From CAMFKD01 sp964436955 (GTDB lineage Bacteria > Chlamydiota > Chlamydiia > Chlamydiales > JAJFMA01): a stretch of 64,000 nucleotides of DNA. Shown here in pieces: positions 51,110-60,187 of the stretch (positions within the stretch are counted from its first letter, which is position 1; each line of letters starts with the position of its first letter). The stretch spans positions 1 through 64,000 of the forward strand of contig CAYTFC010000002.1 in assembly GCA_964436955.1 (NCBI GenBank), written 5' to 3'. A program made the position numbers and the translations under genes. The notes beneath the pieces are model-generated. The model was not told where the DNA came from, did no database searches, and was given only the letters and a program-made list of their open reading frames with translations.

Positions 51110-52413
51110 ATCTGCTTACTCAACATCACGAGTGTTTCGACGTGTGTGGTTTGTGGGAACATATCGTATCCCTTACATTCTTGCACTTGGTAGCCTTTTT
51201 GACACAATACGGTTAAGTCGCGAGCCAGGGTTGCTGGCATACATGAAACATAAATAATGTGCTTTGGGGCTGCGTCAACGATGGCTTTCAGCGTGACTGG
51301 GTCGGAGCCTATACGCGGTGGATTAAGAACCACTAGGTCAAAATTGTGTTCTTTCAAAGTTTGGCGAATGACTTTCGCTACTTCTCCACGTACAAAAACG
51401 GCTTTAGGACACTTGTTAGCATCAGCATTTTTCTTAGCAAGCGTGATCGCTTCGGCATTAGCTTCTATTCCAATTGTTTGCACTCCTTGCTTAGCTAACA
51501 GAAGGCTGGTGACTCCAATGCCGCAATAGAGATCTAACACTTTCTTGGCAGAATGCTCCTTTACCAACATTTCGATTTGGTGGTAGATATGTGCGCTTTG
51601 TTCGGGATGGCTTTGCACAAAGGCTTTCGGAGAGTAAGTGATGGTTAAACCACCAATCGTCAGTTGACAATCGGTTTTCCCATAAGTGGATCCTCGATCG
51701 CTTCCACGCCAAACGGCGCCGATGATGGAACTGTCATTATTGACGGCGAGTTTAAGTACGTTATCAATGTTGTCTGGAATGTGTCCCGGGAAATCAAAAA
51801 ACAATACAAAACTGCCTTTTCCATCTTTAATGATGCTTACATGTGCGCGTAGGCCTTCCTCATAGGTTAGCTCTGTGACTAATTGAGACACGAGATCTAC
51901 TATAGGATGGTCGGGTTTAACGAAAATGGGGCACTGATTAACGGAAACGAGTTCTTTGTCATCGATTCCTACGTATCCGACGCGATAGGTATTGTCCTGG
52001 GTAAACAGGGTGAGTCGAATATGTCTGCGATAGGCCCACGGCTTGTCTGTAGGAACGATCTTTGCAGGTTTTGTAAGCTGAATCTTTCCAATCCGTGTGA
52101 GGGCGTCCTCAACAAAATGGAGCTTTTGGTCGACCTGCATTTCGTACTTTAGATGCTGCAGTTGGCAGCCACCGCAACGTCCAAAATAGGGACAGAGGGG
52201 TTGTGTACGTGATTCACTTGGGTGAGTGACTTCTACGAGTTCTGCTTCGGCGAACTTCTTCTTAAATTTGCGGATCTTTACCTTTACATGGTCTCCAGGA
52301 GCGGTAAATGGCACGAATACCACTAGCCCTTCATGTCGCATGATTCCCATTCCACCAAAGGCCAGGCGAATGATTTCCCCTTGCAGTTCTATACCTGTTA
52401 AATTCTCAGTCAC
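51106..52413 (-). CDS. rlmD: 23S rRNA (uracil-5-)-methyltransferase, RlmD/RumA family
   Basis: A 435-aa RNA m5U methyltransferase. N-terminal TRAM domain (about residues 5-60), a 4Fe-4S-type cysteine set CPYFGRCGGCQLQH (73-86, with a further Cys near 162), SAM motif DLYCGIGVTSLLLA (~295), LNPPRIG (~363) and the catalytic cysteine region YVSCMPATLARD (~391). It uses SAM to methylate uridine in rRNA; RlmC/RlmD/TrmA-type specificity cannot be separated by eye. It starts 1 nt after the second DHCR24-like gene. Confidence 0.88.
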   Translation of the reverse strand: MTENLTGIELQGEIIRLAFGGMGIMRHEGLVVFVPFTAPGDHVKVKIRKFKKKFAEAELVEVTHPSESRTQPLCPYFGRCGGCQLQHLKYEMQVDQKLHFVEDALTRIGKIQLTKPAKIVPTDKPWAYRRHIRLTLFTQDNTYRVGYVGIDDKELVSVNQCPIFVKPDHPIVDLVSQLVTELTYEEGLRAHVSIIKDGKGSFVLFFDFPGHIPDNIDNVLKLAVNNDSSIIGAVWRGSDRGSTYGKTDCQLTIGGLTITYSPKAFVQSHPEQSAHIYHQIEMLVKEHSAKKVLDLYCGIGVTSLLLAKQGVQTIGIEANAEAITLAKKNADANKCPKAVFVRGEVAKVIRQTLKEHNFDLVVLNPPRIGSDPVTLKAIVDAAPKHIIYVSCMPATLARDLTVLCQKGYQVQECKGYDMFPQTTHVETLVMLSKQI

Positions 52414-52414
52414 T

Positions 52415-53908
52415 TTATACTTGCCCTACTGTTTCACGCTCGAGAAGCTCAGGAGCGTTTAGTTTATCATAAAAGTCCGCAAACCGTTCATTGGCTCCCA
52501 GGCGATCGCGTAGAGCTTGATAGCGATCATGAGAATACACTTGCCAAAACTGTTCTGGCGAATAGAAATTAAAGCTGTATAGAACTTTGCGTCCGCCTAG
52601 TTCGTTGGCGCGTAGTTCTAGATTGTGCACAAGTGCAGGCACGCTCTCTGTTGCATTTGGAATTCCGTATAATCCCACATTGACGAAATCGGGTTGAGGA
52701 AAGCTGGAGGAGGCTTGCATGTAATGCGGGGTAAGGAATTGGTCTGTAGATGTTCCGCGCACTGGACATAGCCAAATGGGCGTGATTTTTACATGTTTGT
52801 AGACATAATCGAGGAACGTGGCCACCTGGTGGAATGGGATATAGAAGTCCTGTACGAGATAGAGTTGAGCGCGGGTGGATTCTGGCAGGTGATGGAACAC
52901 TTTGTATAGGCTGCGAGTGGACAGTTTCCAACCTAAAAGGCCGCGCCAAAGCATTCCAGGATTTAGCTTGGGTGGTGTTGCTTGATATTCGCGATGCAAG
53001 CTTTCCGCAAGATTCGGTTGTGTGAGGTGCCATTCGCTGATATGCCTCCACAAAGCTCCTGGGCTAGTGACAAACTGTCCCATCCAAAATCCGCCGCGGT
53101 CGTATCGGAAGAGGTAATCATAAACAGTGAGGTAGTCTGGTTGGAGTATCGCACTTGATGCTTTTTCTATGACGTGTTGAGCAAACCACTTAGCCCACCA
53201 TTGGTCTTGGCGTAACATAGTAAGCTTGCTGGGTGCTTCGCGTTTGGAGATACGCGTACCCTTCATGATCACGATGCGTTTATCGGGCAACACCATTCCG
53301 TCGAGGTAGTCTGGGCCTTGGGTGCTTAATGCACTGAGTTTTTTACAGAAGTCTGTGGGGGAATCGCATAGAATGTAGTCTAACTGAACATAATCTTTAG
53401 CGGGAACCAGAGCGATTTTCACGCAGGTCAGATTGACCAGTGTGCCGTAGGATCCCGCGAGACCATAAAATAGCTCGCTGTCAACCTGTGGCGACACACG
53501 CTTAGGTGTGCCATCGGCTAGCAATAGTTCATATTCAAGCGCGGTATCATTGAACTGGCCGTATGTGTAGGAGGCACTTTCCAAGGCGGCTCCCATGATG
53601 GCACCGCCCACGGTGATTTCCTTACATTCTGGGAGAACCGTCGGTATTAACCCGACATATAAACATGCTTTGGCGAGTTCGTTCATGGTAACGCCCGGTT
53701 CGACCCACACGTAGCGCTCAGAGGTATTGATTTCCAGGACGTTGTTTAAGGAGCGGAATGAGGTATTCGATTGCCCTGGCATCTTGCCTCTTGTCACGTG
53801 CGAGACGTTTGAGGCATTTCTTGCTCTTATCACGGGTCCATTGGTCTGCCGTAGCTGGAGAGATAGTGCCTCCACGGCGATGTGGTGTTGTTGCCATTGG
53901 TCAGACAT
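52415..53908 (-). CDS. FAD-linked oxidoreductase, DHCR24 (delta-24 sterol reductase)-like, copy B
   Basis: A 497-aa flavoprotein of the FAD-binding-4 family. VLEINTSERYVWVEPGVTM, PTVLPECKEITVGGAIMG and LESASYTYGQFNDT match the FAD domain of eukaryotic DHCR24/Diminuto closely (for example VTVGG-IMG-ESSSHKYGLF), as does the DSELFYGLAGSYGTL segment. The C-terminal YSFNFYSPEQFWQVY also fits. Eukaryotic DHCR24 reduces the sterol side chain; the N-terminal membrane anchor is absent here. I chose the ATG at 53908 with GGGAG before it; the longer frame to 54037 runs into copy A. It overlaps copy A by 8 nt. Confidence 0.8.
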   Translation of the reverse strand: MSDQWQQHHIAVEALSLQLRQTNGPVIRARNASNVSHVTRGKMPGQSNTSFRSLNNVLEINTSERYVWVEPGVTMNELAKACLYVGLIPTVLPECKEITVGGAIMGAALESASYTYGQFNDTALEYELLLADGTPKRVSPQVDSELFYGLAGSYGTLVNLTCVKIALVPAKDYVQLDYILCDSPTDFCKKLSALSTQGPDYLDGMVLPDKRIVIMKGTRISKREAPSKLTMLRQDQWWAKWFAQHVIEKASSAILQPDYLTVYDYLFRYDRGGFWMGQFVTSPGALWRHISEWHLTQPNLAESLHREYQATPPKLNPGMLWRGLLGWKLSTRSLYKVFHHLPESTRAQLYLVQDFYIPFHQVATFLDYVYKHVKITPIWLCPVRGTSTDQFLTPHYMQASSSFPQPDFVNVGLYGIPNATESVPALVHNLELRANELGGRKVLYSFNFYSPEQFWQVYSHDRYQALRDRLGANERFADFYDKLNAPELLERETVGQV

Positions 53909-55385
53909 GAAGGGCTCCCGCTGTTGGATGTGTTTTGGCATAGACATCTCTAAAAATGGATTTGGCGCCTGAAATTTCTCGGAGCCAGTTATACGCTGCG
54001 CGATCGTAGGTCTGCCAAAATTCTTCTTCCGGCACATAACTCAGAGCATACAGCATCTTGCGTCCATCTAGCTTATGCACTAGAGCCTCAAGTTCGCGAG
54101 TAATGGCGGGAACCGATTTGTTACTCTTGGGAGAGCCATAGACTCCCACATTGACAAAGTCAGGCAACGGCGAACGGCTTTCTTTTGAATAATGCGGCGA
54201 TAGAAACTGCGGCGTTCGCGTGCCTTTCATAGGGCATAACCAAAGTGGTTGGATTTGCACTTCTTTGGCGACGTATTGAAGGAAGTGGTCTAATTTGGTA
54301 GTGGGCACATAAAAGTCCTGTACAAGATAACGCTGCGCCAGTGTTTCGGTAGGGATGCGATGCAGGGCTTTGTACAGTCCACTGCTGCTTAGTAGCCATC
54401 CGCATGTGAGCCGGAATAGTAGACTCGGCGTAACAGTGGGAGGAGTGATGGCTTCGGCGTTCTTGAGCGATTGTCCCAATTTTGGTGATGAGAGATTGTA
54501 ACGCGTGGCAAAACGAGTAAAGGATCTCCAGTTGGTGCAGAACTGACCCATCCAAAATGCGGCTCGGTCAAAGCGAAATAGGTAGTCGTATATGGGGAGA
54601 AAATCATCCGAAAGCTCTTTATCTGCAACCTTTTCAATCACATGTTGAATAAACCAAGGCTTCCAGTAGGCATTGAAGTTGCGGATATTTGTTCCACGCG
54701 GAACTTCGTCTGCAGAGATGGTGTAACCAGTGATGAGGACAGTTCTTTTGCTATCCAGGACAACCCCATCAAGATAGCAGGGATTTTGTTGTGTCAACGC
54801 ATCAATTTTGGAGGCGAGTTCTGCATAGTCATCCAAGAGATGGTAGGACAAGCGTACAATGGCCTTTGCTGGCACTAATCTGATTCTGGCAGAGGAAATG
54901 GATGCTATTGATCCATAGGAGCCTGAGACTCCATAAAAAAGCTCGGAATGCTCATTAGCGGATGCTTGTACAATTTGGCCATTTCCGAGCAATAGCTCAA
55001 AACGACTGCAGCAGTCGTTAAATTGACCCTCTCGAAAGGAGCTGCTTTCAAGGGCGGCACCCATAATAGCGCCACCAACGGTGATCCCTTTAAATTCTGG
55101 AACGACAGATGGGATAAGACCTCTCGAAAGCGTCCATTGACTTAGTTGCTCCATCGTGACGCCGGCTTCGGCCCAGACGGAGTTGCCGTCCATGCCTAAA
55201 ATACCCGTAAGTTGGCTTGTACTAACTTTTTGTCCCAGAGAGGATTGACGACGTGTGGCATGTGGATGTTTATTTTTGCCCCGGCACCATGTTACTGGAG
55301 CTTTGGCCTGCTGAAGTTGTTCGCTGATCTGGTGGACATCATGGCGATGCAGATCCCAAGACTTTGTAGGGGGTTTTGGAATCAT
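53901..55385 (-). CDS. FAD-linked oxidoreductase, DHCR24-like, copy A
   Basis: A 494-aa paralogue of copy B, with GNSVWAEAGVTMEQLSQW, PSVVPEFKGITVGGAIMGAA, LESSSFREGQFNDC and SELFYGVSGSYGSI in the FAD domain, and DFYVPTTKLDHFLQY and YALSYVPEEEFWQTY near the C-terminus. The two copies are similar over the full length, so they arose by duplication and may form a heterodimer or act on different substrates. The start overlaps mtnP by 4 nt. Chlamydiae acquire host sterols, so a sterol or isoprenoid substrate is plausible but not shown. Confidence 0.8.
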   Translation of the reverse strand: MIPKPPTKSWDLHRHDVHQISEQLQQAKAPVTWCRGKNKHPHATRRQSSLGQKVSTSQLTGILGMDGNSVWAEAGVTMEQLSQWTLSRGLIPSVVPEFKGITVGGAIMGAALESSSFREGQFNDCCSRFELLLGNGQIVQASANEHSELFYGVSGSYGSIASISSARIRLVPAKAIVRLSYHLLDDYAELASKIDALTQQNPCYLDGVVLDSKRTVLITGYTISADEVPRGTNIRNFNAYWKPWFIQHVIEKVADKELSDDFLPIYDYLFRFDRAAFWMGQFCTNWRSFTRFATRYNLSSPKLGQSLKNAEAITPPTVTPSLLFRLTCGWLLSSSGLYKALHRIPTETLAQRYLVQDFYVPTTKLDHFLQYVAKEVQIQPLWLCPMKGTRTPQFLSPHYSKESRSPLPDFVNVGVYGSPKSNKSVPAITRELEALVHKLDGRKMLYALSYVPEEEFWQTYDRAAYNWLREISGAKSIFRDVYAKTHPTAGALHV

Positions 55386-56224
55386 CGACTCAGTACCTCT
55401 AGTAGATCCGCTTGTGTTTGTTGCAAATGGTCTTTTGAGCTTAATAAACAGTTTCCTAGATGACCATTTCGTGAGCTGGAGTCTTCTTCAATTTTTGCGT
55501 TTAGGACCTCTATCAGTAACGAAAACGCCACGTTACGGTTACGCGCAAAGTTAGTGACGATTTGATCGATGCTGACATGTTCCAAGTCGTCGGCCCAACA
55601 ATCGTAATCGCAGACAAAACTGAGCGGGAGATAGCACATGCCTGCTTCGCGAGCGAGTGCATATTCTGGATAGGCCGTCATGCCAACAATGTCGTGGCCC
55701 AGGGCACGGTGCATATGGGATTCTGCGCGCGTTGAAAAGAACGGACCTTCGATGCAGACGTACGTTTTATCAAAATGGAATGTGGTGTCAAGTTTTTTGG
55801 CATGCGCGCGCAGCCATGCGATAGCTTGGGCCCACACGGGTTGAGACAAAGAAACATGGCCGACAATACCTTGACCACAAAAGGTGGCACCACGCAGACC
55901 TTGTGTACGATTCACAAATTGAGAGCATATGGCGACATCGCCAGGTTTAATTTTTTTTCGTAGGCTTCCAACCGCGGATAGCGTGAGTAGTTTGGTCACT
56001 CCGAGCATCTTCAAAGCATAGATATTGGCTCGGTAGTTCACTTCAGAAGGAGTTAGATCGTGGTGCGAGCCATGGCGTGGAATATAGAAACAGGTTTGAT
56101 TACCAATTTTAGCTCGTTTGAATCCTAAAGAGGTTTTCCCGAATGGTGTGTCGGTGCATACAAGTTCTTCAACTTCAAAACCGGATAAACCCTCAAAACC
56201 TGTACCGCCAATTACTCCCCACAC
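55382..56224 (-). CDS. mtnP: S-methyl-5'-thioadenosine phosphorylase
   Basis: A 280-aa purine nucleoside phosphorylase-family enzyme that splits methylthioadenosine into adenine and methylthioribose 1-phosphate. GVIGGTGFEGL at the N-terminus binds phosphate, PRHGSHHDLTPSEVNYRAN is the typical RHG region, LSAVGSL follows, and EGPFFSTRAES, GMTAYPEYALAREAGMCY and CDYDCW form the substrate site. It starts at a GTG overlapping the mtnA stop by 13 nt. Confidence 0.93.
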   Translation of the reverse strand: MWGVIGGTGFEGLSGFEVEELVCTDTPFGKTSLGFKRAKIGNQTCFYIPRHGSHHDLTPSEVNYRANIYALKMLGVTKLLTLSAVGSLRKKIKPGDVAICSQFVNRTQGLRGATFCGQGIVGHVSLSQPVWAQAIAWLRAHAKKLDTTFHFDKTYVCIEGPFFSTRAESHMHRALGHDIVGMTAYPEYALAREAGMCYLPLSFVCDYDCWADDLEHVSIDQIVTNFARNRNVAFSLLIEVLNAKIEEDSSSRNGHLGNCLLSSKDHLQQTQADLLEVLSR

Positions 56225-57258
56225 AACAATGCTCCTTGCAACGGATTTAGTGTTTTTAACACGCCTTCAGAAAGCATTTTTGTGTCGTATACGCCACTAT
56301 CCAATACTAAGCTGGTGACTAAATGTGCTGGGGTGACATCAAATGACGGATTGTAGGCTGGTGCATGTGGTAAGCTCCAGCGCGATTCCCCAGAAAAGCC
56401 TTTGACGCCGCGCACTTCGTCTGCGCTACGCTGTTCGATAGGAATGTGTTCGCCAGAACTGCATGAAAAGTCAACTGTAGAAACCGGAGCGACGGAATGG
56501 AATGGTACTTCATGGTGGTGGCAAAGTACTGCTAGACCATAGGTGCCCACTTTGTTGGCAAAGTCTCCGTTCATAGCGATGCGGTCCGCTCCAACAAAGG
56601 CGCGTTTGGCTCTTCCGTCGCGCAGCACAAGAGCTGCCATATTGTCACAGATAAGCGTGTAAGGGATTTTTAGGCGATTTAATTCCCAACATGTTAGGCG
56701 CGCACCTTGCATTAGGGGGCGGGTTTCATCCACATACACATGTACATTTTTACCTTGCTCATGGGCGTAACGGATCGCGGCTAAAGCCGTTCCTATTCCT
56801 ACTGTAGCAAGTCCGCCAGTATTGCAGTGAGTAATGAGGCCTTCGCCATCTTGAATGAGATCAGCACCATATCTAGCCATTGCTAAGCTACTTTGTATTT
56901 CGCTATCCAAAAGCCATTCTGCGGTTGCTTCCATGGCGGTTGGATCGCCAATTTTTTCCATAACGGCATCGACAGAGTACATGAGATTTATAGCTGTAGG
57001 CCGTGCATTTCGAAGGATCTGCGCGACATCCGTGATTTGTGTTGTAGTGGCCCCTCGGATGGCAAAAAGTGCCAAAGCAATAGCGGCACCGACACCAATG
57101 AGCGGTGCTCCACGAATGCTGAGTTGCTTAATTAGGCGTTCCATTTCATGTGGGTGATCGACAGTCCGCCACACTTCTTCATGCGGTAGGAGGCGTTGAT
57201 CCAGAACTTCTAATCGCCGCGATGTATAACGTAGACCAAGGGAGTTAAATTCTTTCAC
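56212..57258 (-). CDS. mtnA: methylthioribose-1-phosphate isomerase
   Basis: A 348-aa enzyme of the eIF2B-alpha-like family that converts methylthioribose 1-phosphate to the ribulose form. IRGAPLIGVGAAIAL, the catalytic-cysteine region LITHCNTGGLATVG (~140), VDETRPLMQGARLT and FVGADRIAMNGDFANKVGTY (~220-239) are the family motifs. The GTG start overlaps the aldolase gene stop by 4 nt, and mtnP follows, so the two act in sequence. Confidence 0.95.
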   Translation of the reverse strand: MKEFNSLGLRYTSRRLEVLDQRLLPHEEVWRTVDHPHEMERLIKQLSIRGAPLIGVGAAIALALFAIRGATTTQITDVAQILRNARPTAINLMYSVDAVMEKIGDPTAMEATAEWLLDSEIQSSLAMARYGADLIQDGEGLITHCNTGGLATVGIGTALAAIRYAHEQGKNVHVYVDETRPLMQGARLTCWELNRLKIPYTLICDNMAALVLRDGRAKRAFVGADRIAMNGDFANKVGTYGLAVLCHHHEVPFHSVAPVSTVDFSCSSGEHIPIEQRSADEVRGVKGFSGESRWSLPHAPAYNPSFDVTPAHLVTSLVLDSGVYDTKMLSEGVLKTLNPLQGALLCGE

Positions 57259-57923
57259 AGAATGCGGTCTCCTATCCTTGTGCGTAACTCATGTAATGCA
57301 TGCAGATCTGTTTTTGGAAGGGGTTTAATACCGCCTAACATTTGTGCATAGAGAAGTGTTTTGGCTGCGTGTTCTAGGCGTTCTACTCCCCAAAAAGCTT
57401 CCTGGATAGAGTTTCCCCAACACAAGCAACCATGGCGACTAAGAATATTCACCTTACTTGTGGTGATAAAAGGCTCCAACACGTCTCCTAACTCCACACT
57501 TCCAGGCAATCGGTAGGGAATTACGGGGACTTTTCCTACGGCTAGGATCAGCTCGGATAAGCTTTCGCAGGGCAGTTCTTTGAGATAGGGATGAGCGATT
57601 GTCCAAGCGGTTGTAGCAGGTGGATGCGCATGCACAACAGCGCGTGCGCTTGGGCAGTTGCGATATACAGCCAAGTGCATGGCTAATTCCGTGCTGGGAG
57701 TTCCTAAAATGGTTTCGCCTTTCAGATTCACAATCGCCAACATTTCTGACTCAAGAAAGCCTTTATGTTTTCCTGCAGGAGTAATTAACAGACTTTCGGT
57801 ACCAATACGCATACTGACATTGCCATCACATGCGGCTAGAAGACCTTGGCTATACAGATGATGGCACACCACGATCATGTCACGGACTGATTGCTCGAGT
57901 TGCTCATCCTGAAAGCGAGTCAT
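57255..57923 (-). CDS. class II aldolase/adducin family: MtnB dehydratase or Ald2-type aldolase
   Basis: A 222-aa zinc enzyme. GNVSMRIG, the Glu of PSTELAMHLAVYR (catalytic in fuculose-phosphate aldolase) and the zinc histidines VVHAHPPAT and RHGCLCWG are visible. In the methionine salvage pathway the next step after MtnA is dehydration by MtnB; in the DHAP shunt it is cleavage by the aldolase Ald2. Both belong to this family and I cannot separate them by eye. No mtnC, mtnD, mtnX or mtnW is visible in the window, which favours the shunt slightly. It starts 5 nt after tex. Confidence 0.85.
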   Translation of the reverse strand: MTRFQDEQLEQSVRDMIVVCHHLYSQGLLAACDGNVSMRIGTESLLITPAGKHKGFLESEMLAIVNLKGETILGTPSTELAMHLAVYRNCPSARAVVHAHPPATTAWTIAHPYLKELPCESLSELILAVGKVPVIPYRLPGSVELGDVLEPFITTSKVNILSRHGCLCWGNSIQEAFWGVERLEHAAKTLLYAQMLGGIKPLPKTDLHALHELRTRIGDRIL

Positions 57924-57928
57924 GGTTG

Positions 57929-60187
57929 TTACAAGCTCCCGAAAGGGTTGTGTCCAAAGGCTTGCCCACGAGCTTTTTGTGGCTGGGGTGGAGCATCGCG
58001 GCGTTTGGATGGCGCTCCGCCATCTTTTTTAGCTGTTAAGGATACGCGCTTGCGGGCTACATCGACTTCGACAACTTTTACTTTGATGCGATCACCGGCT
58101 TTAACAACCTCTGACGGGTCTTTGATGAAACGGTCGGAAAGTTGCGATACATGTACCAAGCCATCTTGATGCACACCAATGTCTACAAACGCGCCAAAGG
58201 CCGTGACATTAGTAACCACTCCTTCCAATTCCATGCCAACCTTGAGATCGCCTAACCCGCGTACGTCGTCACGGAATTTTGGTGGCTCAAAGCTCTGGCG
58301 TGGATCGCGTCCAGGCTTTCTAAGCTCGTCCAGAATATCGCGGAGAGTCGGTTCGCCAGCTTCGGGGCTAATGTAGCGATGAATATCAATGCGACTGATG
58401 AGATCGTTACGTCCGACGAGCTCTCCAAGTTCCACTCCGAGGTCTTTTGCCATCATTTCCACCAAAGAATAACGCTCTGGGTGCACTCCGGAAGCATCTA
58501 ATGGATGTGAAGCACCACGAATGCGCAAAAACCCTGCCGCTTGTTCGTAGGTCTTGGGCCCTAACCCTGTTACCTTCGTCAGTTCGTTACGACTTGTGAA
58601 TTGGCCATGGTCTTCTCTGTAAGACACGATCTTCTTAGCCACAGAAGGGCCAATTCCGGCGACATAGGATAGCAAGGGAGCACTTGCGGTGTTCAGTTCG
58701 ACGCCTACGTGGTTTACGCAGCTCTCTACGACTTCGCTAAGCTTAGAATCCAATAAAGGTTGATAGACATCATGTTGATACTGTCCAACGCCGATGGCTT
58801 TAGGTTCCACTTTGACGAGCTCTGCCAACGGATCTTGAAAGCGTCGTGCGATGGAAATGGCTCCTCGAATGGTTAAATCTAATTCGGGAAACTCTTCGCG
58901 CGCGATATCAGATGCTGAATAGACGCTTGCACCGGCTTCGTTGACTTGCACAACGACAATATGTGTCTTACCGGCTTCTGCGAGGAGTTGACGTAGAAAG
59001 GATTCTGTCTCTCGTCCGGCAGTTCCATTACCGACTGCGATTGCCCAAGGCTTATAGCGCTCGATAAACTCCAAGAAAGTTGCCTTGGCACGGTTAATGG
59101 AGCTATCTCCCTGTGACAAGTAAAGAGTAATGGTGTCCAAAAACTTGCCGGTTTCCGCGATAGCCGCACATTTGCAGCCAGTGCGCAATCCTGGGTCTAC
59201 TCCAATGACAGCTCGGCTACCAGCGGGTGCCGATAGCAATAAAGTTCGAAGGTTTTGGGCAAAGATGTCTACTGCAGCACGGTCAGACTGCATCTTGAGT
59301 TCTACATGAACATCCGTTTCCACGGCTGGTGCAACCAAGCGCTTAAAGCCGTCTTCCACAGCCAATCGTAGGTGTTCAGCGAAGGGCGATGCGGTTTTAT
59401 GGCCAGACCGTCGCAATAGTTCCGAGATGACTGGAGCGCTTTCTAGGTCTAAGGACATGGACAGGACGCCATCTTTTTCTCCGCGGCGAATAGCGAGATA
59501 GCGGTGAGATGGAATCTTAGCGATAGGTTCCTTAAAATCGTAATAACGGTCAAATTTGGTGACTTGTTCGGCAAAATCATCGCGAACTTTAGAAGACAAA
59601 ATGCCTTGGGTTGCATAGGCTTCACGGACAAGACTGCGCACTTCCAAGCGTTCGGAAATCATTTCTGCGACGATGTGGCGGGCACCTTCCAGGGCATCTT
59701 CTGCAGTGATAACACCTTTCTCGGCATTGATGAAGGGTGATGCAGCTTCGTGAGGGCTTCCTTGGGAAGATTGCTCTAAGATTGTGAGGGCGAGCGGTTC
59801 CAAGCCTTTTTCACGCGCGATCATCGCCTTGGTGCGGCGTTTCGGTTTGTAAGGGAGATACAAGTCCTCTAAGGAGTTTTTACAGGTGCAAGCCAGAATT
59901 TTTTTCGAGAGTTCTTCGGTGAGTTTGCCCTGGGATTCAATCGACTTGAGTATTGTTTGACGTCTGTCTTCAAGTTCAACGAGATATGCTTTGCGTTCTT
60001 GGATGGCTCTGATGGCAACCTCATCGAGATTTCCGGTAGCCTCTTTGCGGTAGCGAGCAATAAACGGCACTGTGTTGCCGGCGTCTAATAGCTCTACGAC
60101 TGCCATTACTTGACGTAGAGGAATATTTACATCTTGAGCTAGTTTCAGCAAGAGAGCAGTAAGATCTTTTATCATTTGAAGCATCAT
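57929..60187 (-). CDS. tex: Tex-like RNA-binding transcription accessory protein
   Basis: A 752-aa protein, the usual Tex length. N-terminal helical part with NTVPFIARYRKEATGNLDEV, YqgF/RNase H-like core with GVDPGLRTGCKCA (~330), helix-hairpin-helix region GIGPSVAKKIV and GLGPKTYEQAAGFLRI (~505-550), and a C-terminal S1 RNA-binding domain (GMELEGVVTNVTAFGAFVDI, ~650-725) with a basic tail. Tex binds nucleic acid and affects transcription and rRNA maturation. It is the first gene of the eight-gene operon; its link with the metabolic genes downstream is probably only transcriptional. Confidence 0.95.
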   Translation of the reverse strand: MMLQMIKDLTALLLKLAQDVNIPLRQVMAVVELLDAGNTVPFIARYRKEATGNLDEVAIRAIQERKAYLVELEDRRQTILKSIESQGKLTEELSKKILACTCKNSLEDLYLPYKPKRRTKAMIAREKGLEPLALTILEQSSQGSPHEAASPFINAEKGVITAEDALEGARHIVAEMISERLEVRSLVREAYATQGILSSKVRDDFAEQVTKFDRYYDFKEPIAKIPSHRYLAIRRGEKDGVLSMSLDLESAPVISELLRRSGHKTASPFAEHLRLAVEDGFKRLVAPAVETDVHVELKMQSDRAAVDIFAQNLRTLLLSAPAGSRAVIGVDPGLRTGCKCAAIAETGKFLDTITLYLSQGDSSINRAKATFLEFIERYKPWAIAVGNGTAGRETESFLRQLLAEAGKTHIVVVQVNEAGASVYSASDIAREEFPELDLTIRGAISIARRFQDPLAELVKVEPKAIGVGQYQHDVYQPLLDSKLSEVVESCVNHVGVELNTASAPLLSYVAGIGPSVAKKIVSYREDHGQFTSRNELTKVTGLGPKTYEQAAGFLRIRGASHPLDASGVHPERYSLVEMMAKDLGVELGELVGRNDLISRIDIHRYISPEAGEPTLRDILDELRKPGRDPRQSFEPPKFRDDVRGLGDLKVGMELEGVVTNVTAFGAFVDIGVHQDGLVHVSQLSDRFIKDPSEVVKAGDRIKVKVVEVDVARKRVSLTAKKDGGAPSKRRDAPPQPQKARGQAFGHNPFGSL

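Noticed and set aside
52569..53051. 160-aa frame inside DHCR24-like copy B
   Set aside because: Same-strand out-of-frame shadow of a well-supported gene; composition is unnatural.
53909..54037. 43-residue N-terminal extension of DHCR24-like copy B
   Set aside because: It would lie entirely in another frame of copy A's coding end; the ATG at 53908 overlaps the stop in the usual coupled manner.
54160..54555. 131-aa frame inside DHCR24-like copy A
   Set aside because: Out-of-frame shadow of a well-supported gene.
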